DNA from: Nissolia schottii | Taxonomy: Eukaryota; Streptophyta; Magnoliopsida; Fabales; Fabaceae | Assembly: GCA_003254905.1 (NCBI GenBank) | Contig: QANU01099176.1 | Location: 142,136 to 206,135, forward strand | Direction of reading: 5' to 3' | DNA: 64,000 nt | In this document: positions 23,341 through 34,330 of the stretch, piece after piece | Layout: each line of letters opens with the position of its first letter | Position numbering within the stretch: position 1 is the first letter of the stretch | Made by a program: the position numbers and the translations under genes | Notes under the pieces: model-generated | What the model was told of the DNA's origin: nothing | Databases searched by the model: none | What the model saw: the letters and a program-made list of their open reading frames with translations, nothing else

Positions 23341-23760
23341 GTTTTATTAATAGATAAAAAGAAATAAAAATCCTCTTGCATGGGCATGTTGTGCCACGAC
23401 ACACACCTCCCCCCTTATTATCATGTATTTTCTAGTTTATCATTAATTGGTTAATAATGGCTTAAAATTATTTATTTGTTTAATTAAAAATATTTGGTTT
23501 TAGAAAGTCACAAATTTACTTTCCCTACAAGGAAAGGAAATTTGTGACTCACCTACATCCATAAGCACCAACTTTTATTTTCATGACAGGGATATTATGG
23601 GGTTTTCCAATATCAACAAAAGATATATTGAATAAAGCAAAAGGAAATCATGGGTTACTCCATATCAAACTAAATTCGCATTCCCTTATAAAGAAAGTCA
23701 AATATAAAAATATTAAGGTATGGATATCTGAATACTTTGTTATTTATTTATTTATTTGGT
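23341..23760. other. AT-rich intergenic, no gene seen
   Basis: Contains ACAAATTTACTTTCCCTACA followed a few bases later by AAGGAAAGGAAATTTGTGA in inverse sense, a short hairpin at about 23506-23545. Nothing coding is supported. Confidence 0.4.
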
Positions 23761-24838
23761 AATTTGATTTAACAATAAAACTTTGTGTACAACTAGAATA
23801 TGTTCAACATACAATAAACGTATTTTAGTTGTACAAAATACAAAACATTTATTTCCTTTTTTATTTCTTCAAAAATATTTTATCGCTCACTCTCATGCTC
23901 CATTTTTCTTCGTTCTTCCTCTTCTTCCTCCTCTTCTTCTTCATTTTCCTCTTCTTCTTCTATTTATTCTACATAGTTATCCCACGCTCATTTTTCTTCA
24001 TTCATCTTCTTCCTTTGTCATATTTCTTCTTCGTCATTTTCTTCTTCATTCACAGTATAGAGCATGGATGAGCTATGTGAGGTTAATTTGTTGGGTTTCA
24101 ATGTCGCTTATATTCTTATATGATATATAACGATGATGATGTTTGCATTATTTTGTTTGAAAAGTTTTTGTATGTTGCTTTCAAACATTTGTGTATGATG
24201 TTGCCCAAGTTTGTGGATTGTGTTTGAAAAGTTTGTGTCTGTTATTTTCAAAAGTTTTTGTTTGATTGTTTCAAAAGTTTGTGTACGTTGCTTTCAAAAG
24301 TTTGTGTTTGATCGTTTGAAAAGTTTGTGTACTGTGTTTGAAAAGTTTATGTTTGTTGTTTTCAAAAGTTTTTGTCTAATTGTTTGAGAAGTTTGTGTAT
24401 GTTGCATTCAAAAGTTTGTGTAATTGTGCCAGATATTGTGTATGTTGCTTTCAAAAAGATTGTGTCTAGTGTTGCCAATCTTTGTGTATGTTGTTTGAAA
24501 ATTTTGTGTCTGTTATTTTCAAAAAATTTAACAATTTTTGTTTTGAATAGGAGTATCAGCAAGAGTTTAAGGATTCGAGAGCATGAGATAGGGAGCGCAA
24601 ACGGTTTGGATTCGAAGGATGTGCACGTGTTGGATGAGGTGAGTGGGCATAATGGAGTGATGGAGAGCGAACATGGAAATAATCAATTAGTGAGTGGGAC
24701 CCATTTTATATGTATTTTGTTGTTGGTTATACGTTGGCTACATTTTGGTTGGTCACCTAGCAGCACTATTGATACTCCCTTCCAACCAAACCTAGCAACA
24801 CCGTTGATTTAATTTAGTTCCTACAATAATTAAAATAA
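23760..24838 (+). repeat. FAR1-type MULE terminal region with 26-bp-period TTTGTGT repeats
   Basis: Near 23785-23840 the phrases GTGTACAACTAGAAT and ATTTTAGTTGTACAA are inverse to one another. From about 24150 to 24540 the unit GTTGCTTTCAAAAGTTTGTG and variants repeat about every 26 bases. 24551-24690 reads like a short exon with a GTGAGT donor, similar in place to the N-terminal exon of FAR1 elements, but no domain is recognisable. Confidence 0.5.
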
Positions 24839-27140
24839 GGGAAACACTTTGTGTACACCAAAAAATTACCCACCAAGTGTTTACTAACATTAAATATTGG
24901 TTTTCCCTCTCCTCCATTCACTCTCCCTTTCTCACGTTCTTCTCCTTCTCGTCTCCTTCCTCATTTTTTGGTTTTTCACTCCAACCACACACTCTCCTTT
25001 CATTGTTTTTCAATTATTTCACCTGCAATTGCTTTTTTTTTTTTCTTCAATATGTTGTTTTCTTCTTCTCCGTTTTCTCTTTTCTCGTTCCTTTTTTTTT
25101 CCTTTCTTATTTCCTTATTCATTTACGCCATTTTTTGGGGTTCATCTTTGTTTGTTTCTTCATAAGACGTTATGGATAGCATAAACGAAGACATTCTTCT
25201 CTGATCCATGTTGTTCTATAAATTTGGTAATGTTTTTGCGTGGTGTAATGTTTGTTTATTTGTGTTGTAATGTTTGTTTAGGAGTCTTGTAATATTTGTT
25301 TATTTACTTGTTTCTTTGTGGTGTGATGTTTGTGTATTTATTCATTTTTGTGTGATACAATGTTTGTTCATGTGTAGTGTAATGTTTGTTTATGTATGTT
25401 GTAATGTTTGATTATGAGTTTGTAAAGTTTATTTTATAGGGTTGTAATATTTGTTTATTTGTGGTGTAATGTTTGTTTATGACAGAGTGAGTGAGCGAGC
25501 AAGAGAGAGAGTGTCTTCACTATTTAGGTTGTGTGAGGTTTCATTTTATTTTATTTTTTGTGTTTTATAATGTTTGTTTATGTGTTCTTTAACGTTTGTT
25601 CATCTGTTTTGTAACGTTTGTTTACAAGAGAGCATGAATGCACGTGTTTTAGTGTGTGAGTGGGGGTACGAAATAGAGTGAGGTGGTTGTTGAAAGCTTT
25701 TCTATCTCTCTTTCTTTTTGTTTTTCCTATTTACTGTTTTGCTTTCAAATCCCCGACAGGATTCAATTACAATATAGTAGAAGGGTTATCGTCCTCTGGG
25801 AGTTGTGATATAAAATCATTCTTGAGTTAGTTAATTAAACAAGATGATTGGTTGATTTGTAAATTGAACAATTAAATTAAAACAAACGATAAAATGATAA
25901 AGAATGAAAAGCAGATAAGGAAGCTTGCTGGGAATTAACTCGTATTACAGGTTTCACATATCCATTAACTCAATGCATATGACTTATTAATTTCTTGATT
26001 CCTCGCCACCAATTCTTATCCTACTCATCTCTTTCAAGGATAAGAGAGTCACTCGGTTCCCGTTGTTATTTGTTGATGTCTCGCACAATTAGCAAAACAA
26101 ACCAAGATAGCTCCGGGTGTTAAAACGACTAATAAACCTAACTCTATGTCTAGCAATCAGGCATATTAGATGAATTGATCTAGATCCAACTCAATGATGC
26201 CTCTCTCGCGTGCAAAATCAAATCTTAAATCAAGTTCTACTTGATCAGGCTAAAACAAGCATTAAGTATAAGATCAAATCATGCAAATCATAGAAATAAA
26301 TAGCTTCATATATCAAAGAGTAAAAATGGATATAATCAAATCATAATACTCATCAAATCCCAACAATAAGAGGATTAAATATCCATCTTACAAGAAGAAA
26401 TCAAAGGGGCAAGGTGATGGGTGCTCACCATGACACGTTCTCACGCCGCCATGGTGAGTATTGCTGTGCTCCTTGGCAACTATTGGCTCCTTCTCTGTCT
26501 TCTCCCTTCATTCTCTATTCTCTATATGGATATGAAAATTGAATGCCCTCCCTGAATGAATTCGTGCTCTTTTTATAGAGAAATTGAAGCACAGGTCGCT
26601 GAGCGGGTTCAGGGGTCCGCTGAGCAGATTGCAGGAGTTTAGGTTTCTTCACTTTGAAGTTACTTCGCCTTTAAGCAATCCACTTGGGATAAAGGTCGCT
26701 CAATGGCCTTGAGGAGGCGCTGAGCGGTCAGAAGCCTAATTATTCCTTTTATTCTTCTTGCCTTGTATTTCCTTTGATCAATGCCTCTTATCTTTATGGA
26801 AAATTGACAAGAAATGCATTATTTTACATATATGCATCCATTCTCTTGAACTATTCTTAATTTATACAAAAATGGAGAATTTGACTAGTGAATCCATATG
26901 AAACAATCCATACAAGTGTCATTCTAACCTAGGAAAATACTAAAATATGACACTTATTAGTAGTTACTTTTCGGCATTTAATGTGCCACAGGTCCTGTTT
27001 TATCTTGCTTGCGTACGTAAAAATATTTATTCATTGGTTTTGTAATGTTTGTTCATCTATGTATGACATGTTTGTTCACACATTTATAATATTTAATGAA
27101 TAACTAGTGAATAATTTTTAGGGCACACGTAGCATTGCTC
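24839..27140 (+). mobile_element. Non-autonomous MULE with perfect 9-bp target duplication
   Basis: TTAAAATAA occurs at 24830-24838 and again at 27141-27149. The left end GGGAAACACTTTGTGTACACC and the inverted right end GAGCAATGCTACGTGTGCCC align with one gap. The interior has an array of TAATGTTTGTTTAT-type words (25200-25640, resuming at about 27030). Between about 25700 and 27000 lies foreign LTR-like sequence with CGCTGAGCG motifs that separates the two parts of the array. No transposase is present. Confidence 0.8.
25700..27005 (+). mobile_element. LTR-like insertion inside the MULE at 24839-27140
   Basis: The TTTGTTTA array stops before and resumes after this block. The block contains CCTCTGGGAGTTGTGATA-type wording seen in plant gypsy elements and the CGCTGAGCG cluster at 26595-26730. 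A CTGTTTT occurs at both edges (about 25735 and 27000), but the termini are not TG...CA there, so exact limits are uncertain. Confidence 0.45.
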
Positions 27141-27149
27141 TTAAAATAA

Positions 27150-27456
27150 AAACAATATCTTCCTAAATGTACACATGCCACTTGAGTAGACGATATCATG
27201 GTGCAATAATTTTTTTTGTTTGATTTATTTAATTGGTAATTGTTATTATTTATATATTCGAGCTAATTGAATTATTTAAGTTATTAAAATTTGATGGATC
27301 TAGGATTTAATAGAATGGTGACTAGGTAATTACGTAAATAGAATCTACCAAGATTTGGAAAATATTGGTGATGCAAGTATAAGAATAAGCGTGCTCGTCC
27401 CTTAATTATTGGTGTTGAATTCAAATCAGAATGGAACAACTGTATTAAAACCAACG
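27150..27456. other. AT-rich intergenic, no gene seen
   Basis: Short spacer between the MULE and the SINE-like repeat; no coding or structural pattern is supported. Confidence 0.4.
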
Positions 27457-27545
27457 GGGGTTGGTCCAAGTGGTATGCGACTTGGTATCGCTTAAGTAAG
27501 GTCCCGAGTTCGAGACCTTGTGTATGCTAGTTTTAAAATTGGAGC
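27457..27545 (+). repeat. tRNA-derived SINE-like repeat, copy 1
   Basis: TGGTCCAAGTGGT (box A-like) is followed by GAGTTCGAGACC at 27506-27517, close to the Pol III box B consensus GGTTCGANNCC. The core from GGTATCGCTTAAG to CCTTGTGTATGC is repeated at 47351-47397. Confidence 0.6.
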
Positions 27546-27594
27546 ACTCTAGACACTAACTTGAGTTTTAAAATAAAATAAATCTAACATGACT

Positions 27595-30500
27595 TATTAG
27601 AGCATAAGGCAGCGACCAATTAATGAAACTCTCTGTAACTGTGGCTTGCTGTTAGATTAATAGCCGTTGAGGCTGTTTGGAGTTGTTACGGGGTTTAGTT
27701 GTGTGTACACTGGTAAGTAGGGAATACGGTGGACCATCTTCCACCTATAAATACGTTGCTACAGTGTATTGGAATAATAACGAGAATTTCAGTTTCATTC
27801 TCTGAAACCATTGCCAAGTACTTTCCTCTAGATTGTTCATTATGGTATCAGAGCTCTGAGGATCAGAGCTCTGCTGCGCAACCGTTCATGGTGAGACCAC
27901 AAGGAAACAGAGGTGGCGCCGCCGCAGGAGGCACGAATTTTGAAGCTCCTGGAGGAGGCGATCCAACCTTGAATCCAGCAAGTCCATACTACTTATATCC
28001 GAGCGAGAATCCGTCGCTCGTTATAGTTCCGGCGTTACTTACAAGCTCAAACTATCATAGATGGAGCAGATCTATGAGGCGTGCGATGATAGCTAAGAAC
28101 AAGTTCAGGTTCTTAAGCGGAGAGATCGTGAAGCCTGATGAGTTTAGTCCACTCTATGAAGCTTGGGAGAGATGCAATATGATGATACTTTCCTGGATTA
28201 TGAATTCTGTGACTCCAGCGATTGCTAGGAGCATAGAAGCAATTGAAGAAGCTGCAGTTGTTTGGAGAGATTTGAAGGAAAGGTTCGCACAGAGCGACTT
28301 TCTAAGAATTGCAAAGATTTAGCATGACTTGTACACAACTCAGCAAGGTAATTTGACTGTAATTGAGTATTTCACTGAGCTGAAGGCTCTGTAGGAGGAA
28401 CTAGAAAACTATAGACCATGCCTTGAGTGCACTTGTGCTGTCCGTTGTTTAGCAACAAGAAATAATCGTGAATATAGAGAATAGGATTATGTTCTAAGGT
28501 TTCTTACAGGCATAGATGAACGATTTTCTGGTGTAAGGTCACAGATCTTGATGAAAGAGGTGCTTCCTCCACTTAATAGAGTGTTTACACTCATTGCACA
28601 ACAAGAACGTGAGTTTGATGGAGATCTGGATGATGAAGGGAAGATCCAAGTTAATGCTGCTAACAGCAATAGATCAGGAACCAAGACTAAGAATAATGGC
28701 AAGAGTTGTACTAATTGTGGCAAAAATGGCCATACGTATGAAGAAGGCTTCAAAATTATTGGCTATCCGACCAATTGGAGATTTAAGAACTCATCCTCAA
28801 ATCATTCTGCAGCAACTGTAGATGCAGAACAGAAAAAGTCAGGACAAGAACAGCAGCAGCAAGATGGAAAGTTTGGACTCACTCAGGAGCAGTATGCAAA
28901 TTTGATGGCCTTACTGCAGCAGCAGAGCACTGCCTCAGTGGCCTCAACAGATAGTGTATCTCATGTATCTCAAGTGACCATTGCTCCCTTTGATAACTCA
29001 CCACAAACAGGTATGAGACATGCCATGCCTGTAATGACAGCTTGGAATGCTTGGATTTTCGATTCTGGAGCAACAGATCATATCTGTTCAATGATCTCTT
29101 GCTTTAAAAGCTATGAGATGATTAAGCCAGTAGAAATAAGGTTGCCTAATGGCTCTACTTTGATTGCTGAAATTTCTAGTGAAGTGTTGTTCAATTCAGG
29201 ATTGCACTTGCACAATGTGCTTTATGTTGCTGATTTCAAAGTGAACTTAATTTCTATTTCAAAATTAGCCACTGCAGGGCATTGTTCACTCACATTTTTC
29301 CATGATAAATGTGTGATACAAGATGTGAGCAACATGAGGAAGATTGGTACTGGTAGGCAGATTGGAGGGTTGTATCACTTGGTTGCAAGCAACACAAGTT
29401 CAGCATCAACATAAACACCTGCAGCTGCAGCAGTCTCCAATGCCTCAGCTGTTCATACAGTGATTAATGATGAATCTGTAATCTCTCAAAATGCATTGTG
29501 GCATTTTAGGCTAGGACATCCCTCACTAGCTAGAATGTCTCTTATAAATAGACAATTTCCCTTTGTTAATAAGGCAGCACATTCACCCTGTGACATATGC
29601 CATTATGCAAAACAAAAGTGTTTGCCATATTCTGTTAGTCATTCAAAAGCTAATTCCAAATTCGAACTAATCCACATGGATATTTGGGGACCTTTTTCTG
29701 TAAATGGATACCATGGACACAAGTATTTCCTTACAGCTGTTGATGACTTTAGTAGATTTACATGGACTTTTCTGTTAAAATCAAAATCTGAAGTAATGAG
29801 TAGCATCAGGAGGTTTATGACCTTCATTTCAACACAATTTGATGCCAAAATTAGAGCCATTCGAAGTGATAATGGCCCTGAATTTAATATGCCTAGCTTC
29901 TATCAATCCCTAGGAGTTATTCACCAAACCTCTTGTAGGGAAACCCCACAACAGAATGCAAGGGTTGAAAGAAAGCACCAACATGTTCTAAATGTAGCTA
30001 GAGCTCTCTTGTTTCAATCTAAATTGCCAAAGAGATTTTGGTCCTATGCTGTGATTCATGCTACCTATTTGATAAATAGAATAAATACCCCTTTGCTCAA
30101 TAACCAATCACCATACCAGGCCCTGTACAATATCCTACCTGACATAAGCTCAGTTAAAACCTTTGGTGGTCTGTGTTATGTATCTACAATAAAGGCAGGG
30201 ATAGGGAAGTTTGACCCAAGGGCAGATAAGTGTGCCTTTATAGGGTTTAAACCTGGAGTTAAAGTCTTTGTATTGTATAACCTCAAGACTATGACCATAC
30301 AAGTTTCTAGAAATGTGAGGTTTTATGACCATGTGTTTCCTTACAAATCTTGCCACCAAACCCTTGACCCACACAACAGCCCCCTGTACTACACCAACCC
30401 TCTAGCCCTCCTGTACCTGAACCAGACTACCTCAGCTACACACAACTTCCCACATCTGACCCTCACACATCACCATAGCAAGCCGAACAGGTTCCACCCT

Positions 30501-32562
30501 TACCCCCACCTAGTCCTGTATCAGAACATATTATGACAGTGCAACAGGACCAGCCTCACAGTCTCAGACAATCAACAAGGCAAAAGAAGCCTCCACAGTT
30601 CCTGCAGGACTACTATTGTAACCAAGTGCATACTACTTCTCCACCTGTCCTACCATCACCTCTTCCATCATGCTGTAAGTATCCTATCTCAGCTTATGTT
30701 TCCTATGCAAATTTGGCTCCCTCATTTATGAAATTTCTTGCTGCCATTAATTAACACAAATGTTGAGCCAAAGTCCTATAGTGAGGTCAGTAAACATCAC
30801 TGTTGGAGGGAAGCTATGAGAGCTGAGCTGGATGCTTTGGAGCTGAACAAGACTTGGGTAGTCGCTGCTTTTCCCTCAGGTTTCATTCCCATTGGCAATA
30901 AATGGGTCTATAAAATTAAAAGGAGGTCAGATGGGTCAATTGAAAGATACAAGGCCAGGCTTGTGGCAAAGGGCTATAACCAAGTGGAGGGAATCGACTA
31001 CTTTGACACCTTTTCCCCAGTGGCAAAGATAACCACGATCTGTGTTCTCTTGGCTGTGGCCTCTTTCAAGAATTGGCATCTTCACCAACTAGATGTCAAC
31101 AATGCATTTCTGCATGGTGACCTCAAGGAAGAAGTCTACATGACCCTGCCCCCGGGTTTGCATGATCCACAGCCAGGCAAGGTGTGTAGGTTGCTTAAGA
31201 GCCTGTATGGGCTCAAGCAAGCGAGCCGGCAATGGTTTGAGAAACTTTCTCAGGTCCTATTCAGTTGTGGTTACACTCGAGTAGCCTCTGATCACACTCT
31301 TTTCACCAAGGGGACTCCTACAGCTTTTACAGCTTTGTTGGTTTATGTAGATGACATCATCTTGGCTGGCACTTCCTTATCTGAGTTTCAACAGATTAAG
31401 GGTGTTTTGGACAGCAAATTTCGCATCAAGGATCTTGGCCAACTTCGCTATTTCCTTGGGATTGAGGTTTCACACTCCAAACAAGGGATCACAATGTGTC
31501 AAAGGAAGTACTGCTTGGACCTACTTGAAGATTCTGGCACAATGGGCTTCAAGCCAGTTTCCACTCCCTTGGACCCGGCAGTGAGACTACATCATGATGA
31601 TTCCAAACCTTATGAAGATGTTCCAGGATATCGACGGCTGATTGGGCGCCTACTTTACCTCAACTCAACAAGGCCTGACATAGCTTTTGCCTGTCAACAG
31701 CTCAGTCAGTTCCTTGCCTCGCCAACCACGAATCACCATCAGGCTACCATGCGTGTTTTGAGGTACTTGAAGGGTGCGCCTGGACGTGGCGTGCTATTTC
31801 CACGGTCCACATCTCTGCAACTCGTTGTTTACAGTGATGCGGACTGGGAGGGTGTTTGGATACTCGAAAATCCGTCTCGGGTTACTGTTATTTCATTGGC
31901 AACTCCCTTGTTTCCTGGAAAGCCAAGAAGCAGAGCACAGTCTCCAAGTCTTCATCAGAGGCTAAGTATCGGGCCCTGGCAAATGCGACCTGTGAGCTGC
32001 AGTGGTTACAATACCTGTTACGGGACTTACAAAGCTCGCCGTCCAAACAAGCATTTCTCTCCTGCGACAACCAAAGCGCCCTTCACATAGCGGCCAACCC
32101 AGTGTTCCATGAAAGGACCAAGCATTTGGACATCGATTGCCACATAGTCCACGAAAAATCCCAAGCCGGGCTGATGCGCTTACTGCCTGTTAACACTGCT
32201 GATCAGTGCGCCGACCTGCTCACCAAAGCTCTGCCACTACGGGTCTTTGCTCACCTTTTGTCCAAGCTTGGCATGGTTGATGTCTATCACCCATCGCGCG
32301 CTTGCGGGGGGGGGTATTAGAGCATAAGGCAGCGACCAATTAATGAAACTCTCTGTAACTGTGGCTTGCTGTTAGATTAATAGCCGTTGAGGCTGTTAGG
32401 AGTTGTTACGGGGTTTAGTTGTGTGTACACTGGTAAGTAGGGAATACGGTGGACCATCTTCCACCTATAAATACGTTGCTACAGTGTATTGGAATAATAA
32501 CGAGAATTTCAGTTTCATTCTCTGAAACCATTGCCAAGTACTTTCCTTTAGATTGTTCATTA
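27595..32562 (+). mobile_element. Ty1/copia retrotransposon, complete in structure
   Basis: LTRs at 27595-27842 and 32315-32562 are both 248 bp and differ at two positions by my reading. They begin TATTAGAG and end TTCATTA, the non-canonical TA...TA form. TGACT flanks both sides (27590-27594 and 32563-32567). A tRNA-Met primer site TGGTATCAGAGCTC starts at 27843 directly after the left LTR, and a G-rich polypurine tract (about 32305-32314) abuts the right LTR. Total length 4968 bp. Coding is broken but every domain is present, in the order gag, protease, integrase, RT, RNase H. Near-identical LTRs mean recent insertion. Confidence 0.97.
27888..32320 (+). pseudogene. Copia gag-pol with stops and frameshifts
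   Basis: Reading starts at ATG 27888. Gag has a UBN2-like core (SSNYHRWSRSMRRAM) and a zinc knuckle CTNCGKNGH at about 28707 whose last Cys position is Gly. In-frame TAG stops occur at 28320, 28392 and 28482, and TAA at 29412. Protease shows WIFDSGATDHICS; the pre-integrase finger HxxxH/CDICH; integrase has DIWGP, SDNGPEF and the Glu in ARVERKHQH. RT shows KARLVAKGY and YVDD; RNase H shows YSDADW and SSSEAKYRA. Frame is lost near 30.35-30.41 kb, regained after a 4-base TTAA duplication at about 30747, and lost again at about 31848. The last stop falls inside the right LTR. The element could move only with enzymes from elsewhere. Confidence 0.93.
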
Positions 32563-32659
32563 TGACTCTTGACTCAAGATTCTTGATGTCAGCTACAACT
32601 AACCTTTATCTTCATGCATTGTTGCTCTAAATCCTAACTTACAAATGAAGAAAGAGAGG

Positions 32660-32880
32660 GAGAGCCTCAGTGAGCGAGTGATCACTCGGCATCTGGGGTG
32701 AGAACTACAATTTTATTATTATTGATGCTCGAATGAGAACATCAATAATAATAAAATCGTAATCTGACTGTCATGGACACAATCATGACTTATCCCATTC
32801 GAGTGATCACCCACAGCACTTGGAATGAGAACTACAATTTTTTTATTACTGATGCTCGAATGAGAACATTGGCTACTTTT
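32660..32880. repeat. Perfect 18-bp hairpin and diverged neighbouring copy
   Basis: Arms 32710-32727 and 32740-32757 are perfectly complementary with loop CTCGAATGAGAA. The phrase GAATGAGAACTACAATTTT and TGATGCTCGAATGAGAACAT recur at about 32823-32870. AGTGATCACTC at about 32680 and GAGTGATCACCC at about 32794 also repeat. Confidence 0.75.
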
Positions 32881-34330
32881 TCTATGAGCTTTTATTAAAT
32901 TATGTCACTGATGAAAGTATGAGTTATTGAAAGGAGTCTTTGTCTAATCACGTAATGATTGTCTTCTGAAAATTAACGTCGATGATTTGCATGAATGACT
33001 TAGATGTGTAAAAGGATAATTTTGGTTCTTAATTTGTGTTGAGATTTCGGCTTCTACGTGTAGAACGTGTGATATTTTATTTTCCTGTGATGTTATGGTA
33101 TGATATATCGTGCTATATTATGACATGTAAGGATGCTATGATACGCTTTATGTTACGTTATGATGCTATATTATGTGTATGCCTGTATATGCATATGTCA
33201 TGCAAGAGCTTGTCTCTACACCGTGGTAAGTATGTGATGGTAAGTACTTTTTGGAAGGGGTGAACATGAGTCCAGTAAGGTAGGACTCATCCACGTCATC
33301 GATCCGACCTGCCTTCCAGCGGGTGGGTCGGGTGGAGTAAAATTGTCATTTTTTTATTGGTACCCACCAGACACGCCACTCGTCTGGGTTGGGTTGGGTT
33401 AGGCGAGTCGATGGGTGACCCGCCCTCCCTTTTTAAAAAAAAAAATCCATTTTTTAAATAGAAAAAAAAAGCTATTAATTTTTAAAAAAATACACCTATT
33501 TTTTAAATTCAAAAATCTATTTTTTTAATTTAAAACAACCATATTTTAACAATTCAAAATTAAAAGTAATATCAATGTAATTGTCAATGAATAACAATAA
33601 GTTTTTTTTAAAAAAAATACAACATATATAAGCGGGTCGCAGGTCGAGTCGGGTTGAGAAGTAAGAACTCAAGACCTGACCCATATCATATGGTAGATTT
33701 GTTGGGTTCGACCTACCTCAACTAGACCCAAGCGGGTTGGGTCGGGTCAAATTGACGGGTCGGACTCAACCCATGTGTCACCCCTACTTTTTGGATCATT
33801 CCCATGTTGATGTTCATTGTTAATAAGCAAAGACTAAAAGTCAGAGAACACTATGCTAGATGATCTGAACGGCAAGCAAGGGACCCATCCTATACCTTCG
33901 ATGGGCATGGTATGTTTTCGAAAGACAAAAAGGTTATATCACATGTTTGTTGGGATATGAGCTCAAATTCCCACAGGTAAAGGTATAGGTTATGTTTGAC
34001 TCTTGAGTGAGATAAGCCAAGGGTTATTATGAAAGTCCACGTTATGAAAGATATACATCAGTAAGGACGGTTACCGAAATTTCATGTCACAAAAGCTAAG
34101 TCATGATTAAGCATGTTCATCGCATACTTCTGTTGTGATGTGTCAAGATTTGTTATGACTACGTTATGATCCTATGTTACGTTATGTGTGTTATGATATG
34201 TGTTAACTTGTGAACGTTATATTATGTCATGTGTTATGTATGACGTGTATGAATGCTATGCAATGCTATGATAGGTAGATTATGATAAGGCAGGAAGTAA
34301 GAACGTAAGAGTTCATAACAATGACCATGA
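32881..34330 (+). other. LTR-like flank rich in TTATGAT words, split by a hAT-like MITE
   Basis: Both sides of the MITE at 33255-33786 carry low-complexity strings such as GTTATGATGCTATATTATG and GTTATGTGTGTTATGATATG, typical of chromovirus LTRs. No ends or coding sequence were found, so the family is uncertain. Confidence 0.4.
33255..33786. mobile_element. hAT-like MITE, 532 bp, with 8-bp target duplication
   Basis: CTTTTTGG is present at 33247-33254 and 33787-33794. Ends read AAGGGGTGAACATG and, inverted, TAGGGGTGACACATG. The subterminal parts are rich in GGGTCGGGT and its inverse; the centre is AT-rich. It has no coding capacity. Confidence 0.88.

Noticed and set aside
23783..24130. Hydrophobic open frames near 23.8-24.1 kb and 24.85-25.18 kb as membrane proteins
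   Set aside because: These come from TTC/CTT-rich sequence open in two or three frames; the Phe/Leu/Ser-only products are typical of pyrimidine tracts.
25735..27006. CTGTTTT at both edges as a target duplication of the inner LTR-like block
   Set aside because: Seven bases from a T-rich context and without TG...CA ends next to them; chance cannot be excluded, so no exact element limits were claimed.
27843..27856. tRNA-like sequence TGGTATCAGAGCTC as a tRNA gene
   Set aside because: This is the primer-binding site complementary to tRNA-Met next to the copia LTR; there is no cloverleaf.
33036..33263. 75-codon frame before the hAT-like MITE
   Set aside because: It overlaps low-complexity TTATGAT sequence and runs into the MITE end; no family resemblance.
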